Assembly (NCBI RefSeq): GCF_045291545.1
Contig: NZ_CP149514.1
Coordinates: forward strand, 2,728,001-2,792,000
Source of the DNA: Gallaecimonas sp045291545
GTDB lineage: Bacteria > Pseudomonadota > Gammaproteobacteria > Enterobacterales > Gallaecimonadaceae
Length of the DNA stretch: 64,000 bases
Direction: 5' to 3'
Of this stretch, positions 18,714-25,717 are shown piece after piece. Position 1 is the first letter of the stretch; each line of letters starts with the position of its first letter. Made by a program: the position numbers and the translations under genes. The notes under the pieces were generated by a model. The model saw nothing but the letters and a program-made list of their open reading frames with translations, was not told where the DNA came from and made no database searches.

Positions 18714-19255
18714 ACTCTTTTCTCTTCTTGGGTAATCACTTTTTTCAGGTTCTCCAGCCCTTTTTGGTACTGGTTGCCAACCATAGTTCCCAGCATCAAG
18801 CCGACGTAACGGCCTATCACATCGTTGCCAAAGTCGACTTGAAAGCCCCAGGTGACATTGCTGCCGCCGTTGACCGGACGGATACGAAAGTAGCTGTCTG
18901 CCTGCCCCTGCGGGCCAAAGTCCAGTTTGATGCCGACATAACCTGGCGGGTTGGCTTCCACCAGTGTCATGGCACCGTTACCCACCTCCGGCTTGGCCGA
19001 CTGCCAACGCAGTTGGTGCCCTGCCTGCCCGGGTTGCCCGGATACTGTGTAGCGGGCCTGCGGATCTTCCCCATACCAGGGCGACCAGGCATTAAAACGG
19101 TTAAAGTCACTGACTTCGGCATACACCACAGCCGGTGGTGCCTGAATAAAAAGGCTTCTTTCAACTTGGGCATTGCGTGGTAAAAACAGCCCGACCACCA
19201 GTAACACCACCACCAGCAGTACCACTGCCAGGGCAATACGTTTCAGCCACACCAT
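18695..19255 (-). CDS. Membrane-anchored SRPBCC-family protein
   Basis: 186 residues. One N-terminal transmembrane helix (about 5-27, WLKRIALAVVLLVVVLLVVG) is followed by a START/SRPBCC ligand-binding domain with the polyketide-cyclase-like opening VERSLFIQAPPAVVYAEVSD and FNAWSPWYGEDP. Such proteins bind hydrophobic ligands; the ligand here is unknown. It is followed downstream by the inverted repeat at 18652-18713. Confidence 0.75.
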   Translation of the reverse strand: MVWLKRIALAVVLLVVVLLVVGLFLPRNAQVERSLFIQAPPAVVYAEVSDFNRFNAWSPWYGEDPQARYTVSGQPGQAGHQLRWQSAKPEVGNGAMTLVEANPPGYVGIKLDFGPQGQADSYFRIRPVNGGSNVTWGFQVDFGNDVIGRYVGLMLGTMVGNQYQKGLENLKKVITQEEKRVPDDNG

Positions 19256-19316
19256 GTCTATATCCTTGTCATTAGGTAATTAAGCTCTAGCAGCCACAAC
19301 GACAATCGGCAAACGC

Positions 19317-21023
19317 TTAATGATGATGGTGGCCGACGGTTAGACCCTTGGGCCATAGCTCGGCAACAAAACCACGGGCACCCAAACGCAGCAAGGCCGA
19401 AGCAAATATGGCCAGCAACGCCAGTGCCGACAGCCACCGCCATGGGCTATCCGGCGCTGCCAATGGTGGCAGCTGATGCGCCTGGATCCCCAGGAAATTC
19501 CCTACCAGCAACGCCAGTGCCGCCGCCACCAGTACTACAACAGCAGCATAAATCAATGCAAAGCGTCGCGAGTGCTGCTGACTCAGATACCGTAACAGCC
19601 CCAGGTTTAGCGCCGGCCCCACCAGCAACAATGCCAGTGCCGGCCCCCAGCCAAGGCCAAACGCCAGCAGTATCGCGACCACGGGGGTCAGGCCGGTTGC
19701 ACACAGGTGTAACGGCAAGGCCAGCACCAAAACCAATGCCAGTTGCCAGAACAGGTGGTCGGACAGGTTTTGCCACAGCGGATGCGGTGCCAGTGTCGAA
19801 GCGACCACCAAACCGGTGATCACCCAGGGCGTGGTGTGGTCAATCAGGTGCCCGTAGCCCATTTCAAAGGCCGAACGCAGCGGCGCTTCTGCGTCGTGAC
19901 GAAAACAGCTGCGCTCAGGCACAACAGGTAGCATCCGCACCAAGACCCAGGCACTGGCCAGGGCCAGTACCAGCACCGCCACAAAGCGCCATAGGGTTAG
20001 CTCGCCGCCCAGCAGGGCCAGACTGGCCAGCAAGGTGTCGATACCAAACACCGGTGCTGCCAGCAAAAAAGCCAGCGCCATCACCGGCTTGGCGCCGTGC
20101 TGTAATAAACGCGGATAGACCCGAGCGGCATCAGGCAAGCAGACCGGTAACATCAGCCCCCACAGCATGCCCCGCCACACGCCACTGCCTTGGCTGCCAT
20201 GACGATCTCGCCAGGGCCGGAGCCAGTTCAGTAGTAAGGCCACGGCATAGGCCGCCAGCAACCAGGGCGACAACGTCAGCAGCAGTTGCCAGAGTCGCAG
20301 CAGCGCCGTACCGGCACTGCCATGGCCATGGTTGTCGCTGCCATAGATGGCCGGGAGGGATATGGCCACCAGCACCAATGCGCCCAACAACCCGCCTAAT
20401 CCAGCCACCCAGGCGGGGCCGTGGTGTTCACGGCTAAAGGGCCGATGCAAGACCACATGTAATAGCGTGCCGGCCACCAGCCCCTGTAACCAGCCCAACT
20501 GTTGTTCACTGAATGCCGGCAACCAGCGGTATCCCAGAAAATAACCGGTAAGTGTGCCAATGGTAACCAGCAACAAGGCCAGTATCGCCGCCCCGCGGCC
20601 AAACTGCGGCCGCAGCAACCACCACAGGGTCAGTCCTACCGGCAAACGATGCAGTACCACCCCAAGGGCCAACAGGGCACTGGCTTCGGAGTCCGGGGCC
20701 GCCACCAGCGCCGAACCGTCGGTAATGGCATGTAAAATCAACCCGGACACCCCGATCAGCAAAGTCAGGTTATGGGTTGTGTGTGCGGCGCCGCGGAACA
20801 GGTGTTCCAGTTTCCCTGGGCCAATGGCCCCGGCCAGCAACAGCAACAGCACTGGCCACCCACCGTGATGCAGCGCCTCGGGCATGATGTGAAACAGCAA
20901 CAGGCCACCGATCACCACAAAGATGAAATTGTCCAGCAACACCAGCCAGTCTTGGCGACGGGCCAGATAGCGGTACAAGAGGGGACCTGACAGCAATGCC
21001 AACAGGCTCAGAACCAGCATCAT
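19317..21023 (-). CDS. ZIP-like metal transporter fused to an ArsP-like permease
   Basis: 568 residues from the ATG at 21023 (or the next ATG at 21020); the frame can be opened further only from TTG at 21065. No convincing ribosome site decides the start. The N-terminal part (about 240 residues) resembles ZIP transporters: FHIMPEAL, then HAITDG and HRLPVG in place of the usual HxxxEG pair. The C-terminal part (about 270-568) resembles the ArsP/DUF318 permease family, with many helices and repeated GLMLPVC / TGLTPVV segments. The protein is His-rich and ends in four histidines. A role in metal or metalloid export is inference. Confidence 0.65.
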   Translation of the reverse strand: MMLVLSLLALLSGPLLYRYLARRQDWLVLLDNFIFVVIGGLLLFHIMPEALHHGGWPVLLLLLAGAIGPGKLEHLFRGAAHTTHNLTLLIGVSGLILHAITDGSALVAAPDSEASALLALGVVLHRLPVGLTLWWLLRPQFGRGAAILALLLVTIGTLTGYFLGYRWLPAFSEQQLGWLQGLVAGTLLHVVLHRPFSREHHGPAWVAGLGGLLGALVLVAISLPAIYGSDNHGHGSAGTALLRLWQLLLTLSPWLLAAYAVALLLNWLRPWRDRHGSQGSGVWRGMLWGLMLPVCLPDAARVYPRLLQHGAKPVMALAFLLAAPVFGIDTLLASLALLGGELTLWRFVAVLVLALASAWVLVRMLPVVPERSCFRHDAEAPLRSAFEMGYGHLIDHTTPWVITGLVVASTLAPHPLWQNLSDHLFWQLALVLVLALPLHLCATGLTPVVAILLAFGLGWGPALALLLVGPALNLGLLRYLSQQHSRRFALIYAAVVVLVAAALALLVGNFLGIQAHQLPPLAAPDSPWRWLSALALLAIFASALLRLGARGFVAELWPKGLTVGHHHH

Positions 21024-21092
21024 GGGGATCAGCGGTTGATGATGAAAGATGTGACATCGTAACAAATGATGCCGCGCACTGACTATGCCCTG

Positions 21093-21980
21093 TCAGGCAG
21101 TTTTTGGCAAAACCACAAACTGGCCGCTAAATACCGACGCGGGGGGCGCGAGCCCTGCTCCGCTGATCACCGCCTCTACCGTCACCCGCGCCCGCTCACC
21201 CTGGCGCAATTTGCCGAGGCTCTGCCAGTTGGCCACCGGCAAGCTAAAACCCCTGGGGGCATCCACCAGAGGGCGGCGATAGCGGATCTCGCTTTTGGCC
21301 AGCACAATATCGCCATCAAGCCCCTGTTGTTGCAGTTGCCACCATACCCGCCCCCAGGCCGTCAACGTCGCCAGAGCCGCGTGAGCACCAGCGAACAAGG
21401 TGCCGTGCAAGTTGCTGTTGGGGGCAAAATCAGCCTCTGTCAGCAACTGCTCACCATTAAATGCGGTAGCACGCAGGGTCATAAATTTCGCTAATGGAAT
21501 GGTCTCATGCCAGGTGTTGGTCAGGGTTGTTGCCAGGGTCGCCAACGCCCCTGAAAGCGCCATCGCCATCTGTTGGTGGGCAATCTCGCCGAACAGGGTG
21601 TCACCCGGGCCGGTCACCACAAAACCGGCCTGTTGATAAAAAGACACGGCGCTGTCACGGGCATTGAGTAACAGCTGCTGCATGCCCAGGCTGTCCGCCA
21701 ACGCCAGCAACCCGGCCAGCAGCTTTTTCCCTAGGCCCTGGCCCCGATAATCCGGGGCCACCGCCATGTAACGCAGCTGCCCCGTACCGACGGCTGGCTG
21801 ATGCAGACGGCCGGTAGCCACCACCAGCCCCTGATCTTTGATGACCAGGTGCCAGGCAGTAGCATCCCACTGATCCTGCTCCGACCCCGGTGGCTGCTGC
21901 CAGGGCGCCCGTAAAACCTGCCAACGCAATGCCAGCGCAGCTTTAAAGTCTTCGTCAGTCAGCGGAGTCACACAATGCAT
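21093..21980 (-). CDS. yiiD: Bifunctional GNAT acyltransferase / thioesterase-fold protein (YiiD-like)
   Basis: 295 residues in two domains. Residues 1-145 are a GNAT domain (LRYMAVAPDYRGQGLGKKLL acetyl-CoA loop, then NARDSAVSFYQQAGF). Residues about 150-295 are a hot-dog thioesterase-like domain (NLHGTLFAGAHAALATL). This is the architecture of enterobacterial YiiD, reported to be a malonyl-ACP decarboxylase that helps start fatty acid synthesis. The gene is near dtd and yihY, as in Escherichia coli, although here a dps gene on the other strand lies between. Confidence 0.85.
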   Translation of the reverse strand: MHCVTPLTDEDFKAALALRWQVLRAPWQQPPGSEQDQWDATAWHLVIKDQGLVVATGRLHQPAVGTGQLRYMAVAPDYRGQGLGKKLLAGLLALADSLGMQQLLLNARDSAVSFYQQAGFVVTGPGDTLFGEIAHQQMAMALSGALATLATTLTNTWHETIPLAKFMTLRATAFNGEQLLTEADFAPNSNLHGTLFAGAHAALATLTAWGRVWWQLQQQGLDGDIVLAKSEIRYRRPLVDAPRGFSLPVANWQSLGKLRQGERARVTVEAVISGAGLAPPASVFSGQFVVLPKTA

Positions 21981-22081
21981 GCTTGATCACCAGATAGCGG
22001 GCTCGGCGGCTATTAGATACCAGCACCGTAGGCGGCGCAAATCATCGTTACAGACGATTAGGTTGAATGCTTTTAAGCGTT

Positions 22082-22132
22082 TATTTATTGTCTAAACAGT
22101 AAGCTATAGTCTTAGCTGTTCACAAAACGGAG
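22082..22132 (+). promoter_or_regulatory. Promoter and ribosome site of the Dps gene, with an imperfect dyad
   Basis: A -10-like TATAGT at 22105-22110 lies 30 bases before the gene, with an AT-rich TTATTT around 22082 as a weak -35. AACAG at 22096-22100 and CTGTT at 22116-22120 flank the -10 as an imperfect inverted repeat with TAAG/CTTA inside it, which could be an operator. CGGAGG just before the ATG is a strong ribosome site. Confidence 0.4.
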
Positions 22133-22138
22133 GCACCA

Positions 22139-22615
22139 ATGAGCAACCAAAACATGATTGGCCTGGACCAGGAAGGCGTCACCAACCTGACCGGCATGCT
22201 CAACAAGCTCCTGGCTGACTACCAGATCCTGTACATGAACGTACGTGGCTTTCACTGGAATGTGCGCGGAGAAAACTTCTTCGAACTGCACATGAAGTTT
22301 GAAGAAACCTATAACGACTTACTGCTGAAGGTCGACGAAATTGCCGAACGTATCCTCACTCTCGGTGAGCGGCCAATGCACAGCTTCAGTGCCTACATTG
22401 AGCGCGCCTCCATCAACGAAGAACGTGATGTGGTGGACGGCAAGCAAGGCCTGCACCACCTGCTGGCCTCTTACCAGCAACTGATTGCTGAACAGCGCAA
22501 GATCCTGGCTCTGGCCGGTGATATTGATGATGAAGGTACTGCCGCCCTGATGAGCGATTACATCAAGGAGCAGGAAAAAACCTGCTGGATGCTGGCCGCC
22601 TACTTAAATAAGTAA
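22139..22615 (+). CDS. dps: Dps-family ferritin-like protein
   Basis: 158 residues. Dps proteins form dodecameric shells that oxidise iron with hydrogen peroxide and, in some species, bind DNA in stationary phase. The ferroxidase site is visible in FHWNVRGENFFELHMKFEETYNDL (His, and the H-x10-D-x3-E-type pattern) with DEIAERI following. The first ATG, preceded by CGGAGG, is the start. It is a single-gene unit facing away from yiiD and ending at the shared terminator at 22635. A lysine-rich DNA-binding tail is absent, so DNA binding is unsure. Confidence 0.93.
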   Translation: MSNQNMIGLDQEGVTNLTGMLNKLLADYQILYMNVRGFHWNVRGENFFELHMKFEETYNDLLLKVDEIAERILTLGERPMHSFSAYIERASINEERDVVDGKQGLHHLLASYQQLIAEQRKILALAGDIDDEGTAALMSDYIKEQEKTCWMLAAYLNK

Positions 22616-22634
22616 GCACCGCACAGCTCAAAAG

Positions 22635-22659
22635 AAGCCACCTTCACGGTGGCTTTTTT
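22635..22659. terminator. Bidirectional terminator between dps and dtd
   Basis: An eight-base stem (AAGCCACC/GGTGGCTT) with a five-base loop and a T-run on the plus strand; A residues on the left provide a T-run for the minus strand. It can end both the rightward dps and the leftward dtd transcripts. Confidence 0.85.
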
Positions 22660-22663
22660 GTGC

Positions 22664-23101
22664 TCAGGCGTTGAGCCAGAAAGTAACCGGCCCGTCATTA
22701 CATAAACTGACCTGCATATCGGCGCCAAAGCGCCCGGTAGCGACGTCGACGCCCTGTTCAGCACAGGCCTGACAAAATAACTGGTACAGTCGCTCCCCTT
22801 CGGCCGGAGGCGCAGCGCTGGAAAAGCTGGGACGGTTGCCACTATTGGTGTCAGCCGCCAGAGTAAACTGGCTGACCACCAATAACGCACCACCGGCCTG
22901 CTGCACATTACAATTCATTTTGCCCTCAGGGTCGGCAAACACCCGGTACTTGCAGACCTTCTGCGCCAGCCGCTGCGCCTGCACCTCAGTGTCTGCTTTT
23001 TCGACCCCCAGCAGCACCAGGAGGCCACCATCAATGGCCGCAATGGTCTGCCCCGCTACCGCCACCTGGGCCTGGCTAACCCGCTGGATAAGTGCAATCA
23101 C
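22664..23101 (-). CDS. dtd: D-aminoacyl-tRNA deacylase
   Basis: 145 residues, the standard length, when started at the GTG at 23101; an upstream ATG at 23122 lies inside pip and adds seven foreign residues. The GTG overlaps the pip stop as GTGA, indicating coupling. Dtd hydrolyses D-amino acids from tRNA. The N-terminus VIALIQRVSQAQVAVAG, the active-site SQFTLAADT (S-Q-x-T) and the cross-subunit Gly-cisPro loop NDGPVTF are all present. Confidence 0.95.
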   Translation of the reverse strand: MIALIQRVSQAQVAVAGQTIAAIDGGLLVLLGVEKADTEVQAQRLAQKVCKYRVFADPEGKMNCNVQQAGGALLVVSQFTLAADTNSGNRPSFSSAAPPAEGERLYQLFCQACAEQGVDVATGRFGADMQVSLCNDGPVTFWLNA

Positions 23102-24051
23102 GCCAAAGCCTCGGCCATCCATTCCATGGCTTTGAGCAGGCCATCGGCAATACCCGGCTCAGACATGCTGTGGCCCGCCGCCGGCACAATCATCAGCCGA
23201 GCATGGGGCATATGAGCTGCCAGGGTCGTGGCATTTTCCAGCTTGCAGACCATGTCATAACGGCCATGCACAATAACGGTGGGAATGTCGGCCAGGCGGT
23301 GTGCCTGGGCCAGCAACTGCCCTTCGTCGAGAAAACAGCGATTGACGAAGTAATGGCATTCCATGCGGCCCACTCCCAGCGCCAGGCTCGGGTCACTGTA
23401 TATTTCATCGACATTTGACGGCGCTACCAAATTGACCATGCGCCCTTCCCACAAGGTCCAGGCTTTGGCGGCCTGCATCCGTTGCAGTTCATTGTCAGAG
23501 GTCAACAGCTGATAGTAGCGTGGCAGCAACTGCTCAGAGTTGCCGCCAAGCGGCGCCAGAAAATCCTGATAATGGTCCGGATAGACCTGGGCAGCACCAC
23601 CGTCAGGCGCGGTCATCCAGTGAATATCCTGATCACGGGCCAGAAAAATGCCCCGTAGCACCAAGCCGGTAACCACCTCCGGGTGCGCCTCGGCATACGC
23701 CAGTGCCAGGGTTGAGCCCCAGGAGCCACCAAACACCAGCCAGCGGTCGATGCCCAGATGAGTACGAATTTGTTCGATATCGGCAATCAGGTGCGCGGTA
23801 TCATTATTGTGTAATGACGCGTGTGGCTTGGAGCGACCAGCACCCCGTTGATCAAACAGGATCACCCGGTATTTTTGCGGGTCAAAAAAGCGTCTTAAGT
23901 TGGCATTACAGCCTGACCCCGGGCCACCGTGGAGCACCAGTACCGGCTGCCCTTGCGGCTCACCCACCTCCTCCAGATACAGTTCGTGGCCGTCACCGAC
24001 CGCAAGCCACTGGTGCCAGTTGGGGTGAATGTCAGGAAAGAGTTCACGCAT
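23098..24051 (-). CDS. pip: Proline iminopeptidase
   Basis: 317 residues, alpha/beta-hydrolase of peptidase family S33. It cleaves N-terminal proline from peptides. The HGGPGSGCNANLRRFFDP oxyanion region and the nucleophile elbow GGSWGSTLALAYA (Ser about residue 113) are typical; the acid and histidine lie in GRYDMVCK and AAGHSMSEPG. It overlaps yihY by eight bases upstream and dtd by four downstream, so the three form one leftward unit. Confidence 0.95.
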   Translation of the reverse strand: MRELFPDIHPNWHQWLAVGDGHELYLEEVGEPQGQPVLVLHGGPGSGCNANLRRFFDPQKYRVILFDQRGAGRSKPHASLHNNDTAHLIADIEQIRTHLGIDRWLVFGGSWGSTLALAYAEAHPEVVTGLVLRGIFLARDQDIHWMTAPDGGAAQVYPDHYQDFLAPLGGNSEQLLPRYYQLLTSDNELQRMQAAKAWTLWEGRMVNLVAPSNVDEIYSDPSLALGVGRMECHYFVNRCFLDEGQLLAQAHRLADIPTVIVHGRYDMVCKLENATTLAAHMPHARLMIVPAAGHSMSEPGIADGLLKAMEWMAEALA

Positions 24052-24904
24052 CGTCAGCGTCCTTTTGTTGCAGCCGGGCTTGTTCGGCTTCGGTGAGATA
24101 CGCCGTCAACTCAGCGCCCACCAGCACGATCAGCCAGCACAGGTAAATCCAGAAAAAGAGGATAGGAATGGCCGCCAGGGCTCCATAAATCAGTTGATAA
24201 GACGGCACCTGGGCAACGTAGAGGGCAAAGGCACGCTTGGAAAATTCAAACAAAATGGCCGCCAGTATCGCGCCCCCCATGGCATGGCGCAGGCGAATGC
24301 GTTTATTGGGTACCAGCAGGTACAACACCATAAACGCCGCCCAGGAAGCCATAAAAGGCGCCAGCCCGATCAGAACACTGCGCAACCCCGACAAGGCGCC
24401 CTGCTGGAAGATATCCATGCTGACTATGTAAGAGGTCAGCGCCAGCGACACCCCCATCAGCAGCGGCCCCAGCGTCAGCACCGACCAGTAAGTGGCAAAA
24501 GCAACCGACCAGCGTCGGCCCTTTTGCACCCGAAAGATCTGGTTGATGGTGCGATCCACCGAGCTGATCAGCATCAGCGCCGTCACCACCAGAAACAGTA
24601 CGCCTATCGCCGTCATTTTCGAGGCATTGGCAGCAAAGCCCTGGATTTGATTGGCAATCACGTCGGAGGCGGTCGGCACAAAGTTTTCAAAAATAAAGTG
24701 CTGCAAATCACCTTTGATCTGCTCAAACCCCGGAAACGCCGAAAACAAACTGAACAGCACCGCAATAAAAGGCACCAGCGACAACAGCGTGACATAAGCC
24801 ATAGCGCCGGCATGCAGAGTCAGGCGGTCATTACGGATGCGCGTCAGCAGCGCTTTGAGGTGGGTCAGGCCGTCTCGCCAGTGCAGGCTATCCATTTCGT
24901 TCAC
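24044..24904 (-). CDS. yihY: YihY/BrkB-family inner-membrane protein
   Basis: 286 residues with about six transmembrane helices. The LHAGAMAYVTLLSLVPFIAVLFSL opening, the SSVDRTINQIFRV segment and the late YGALAAIPILFFWIYLCWLIVLVGAEL helix are diagnostic of the YihY (formerly mis-called RNase BN) family. Function is unknown. It is the first gene of yihY-pip-dtd, with pip inserted into the enterobacterial yihY-dtd order, and it diverges from the DUF2959 lipoprotein gene. Confidence 0.9.
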   Translation of the reverse strand: MNEMDSLHWRDGLTHLKALLTRIRNDRLTLHAGAMAYVTLLSLVPFIAVLFSLFSAFPGFEQIKGDLQHFIFENFVPTASDVIANQIQGFAANASKMTAIGVLFLVVTALMLISSVDRTINQIFRVQKGRRWSVAFATYWSVLTLGPLLMGVSLALTSYIVSMDIFQQGALSGLRSVLIGLAPFMASWAAFMVLYLLVPNKRIRLRHAMGGAILAAILFEFSKRAFALYVAQVPSYQLIYGALAAIPILFFWIYLCWLIVLVGAELTAYLTEAEQARLQQKDADDA

Positions 24905-24964
24905 TTGCTCAATGTCGGGGTGCCTTTTACTCTACATCAAATAACCGCTGCCTAGGATCTGCTG

Positions 24965-25612
24965 ATGCGCGCTTTTGTACTGGCCATGCTGGCCCTGTTG
25001 ACTCTGACCGGATGCCAGAGTGCTTATTACGCCACCATGGAAAAAATCGGTATTCATAAACGGGATATTCTTGCTGATCGGGTACAAGATGCCGGCCAGG
25101 CGCAACAGCAGGCACAGCAACAATTTAAAGATGCCCTGGAGCACTTTCGCGCCGTGGTGAAAGTCGATGGTGGCGATCTGGAACAACGCTACGACGAACT
25201 GTCGGCCCAATATGATGCTTCCAAGGCCGCTGCCGACAAGGTCAGTGACCGCATCAACGCCGTGCAGGATGTTGCTGACGCCCTGTTTGCGGAGTGGCAG
25301 GATGAGCTGGATCAGTACAGCTCGGCCAGCCTGCGTGCCGCCTCTGCCCGCACCCTCGCTGATACCCGGCAACGATACAAGCGTTTGCTGGCCGCCATGC
25401 GCAAGGCCGAGGCACGCATGCCGCCGGTACTGAACCGCTTCCATGATCAGGTGTTGTTTCTCAAACACAACCTCAATGCCCGCGCCATAGGCTCACTCAA
25501 AGGGGAGCTCAGCGGTATTGAACGGCAGGTCAATGATCTGGTGGCGCAGATGCAAAAGGCGGTCAATGAGTCTGAACGCTTCATCAAAAGCCTGAACACC
25601 GATCACAAGTAA
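24965..25612 (+). CDS. DUF2959 lipoprotein
   Basis: 215 residues. The signal sequence ends in LTGC (Cys17), so this is a lipoprotein. The rest is almost entirely helical and coiled-coil-like, with DILADRVQDAGQAQQQAQQQF and a C-terminal SLKGELSGIERQVNDLVAQM helix, matching DUF2959, a family of marine gammaproteobacteria without known function. It diverges from yihY. Confidence 0.8.
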   Translation: MRAFVLAMLALLTLTGCQSAYYATMEKIGIHKRDILADRVQDAGQAQQQAQQQFKDALEHFRAVVKVDGGDLEQRYDELSAQYDASKAAADKVSDRINAVQDVADALFAEWQDELDQYSSASLRAASARTLADTRQRYKRLLAAMRKAEARMPPVLNRFHDQVLFLKHNLNARAIGSLKGELSGIERQVNDLVAQMQKAVNESERFIKSLNTDHK

Positions 25613-25717
25613 ACAAATAAACCACCATTTGTTACATTTATTTGCTGTTTTGATATTGAGTTGTAAAGTGCATTTTCGGTAGCGTCCTGTTGTTACGCCA
25701 ACAAAGGACAGGACAAG

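Noticed and set aside
24029..24955. 308-residue plus-strand frame
   Set aside because: Lies opposite yihY, is rich in His/Gln/Arg without any family pattern, and has no ribosome site; it is the shadow of a membrane protein gene.
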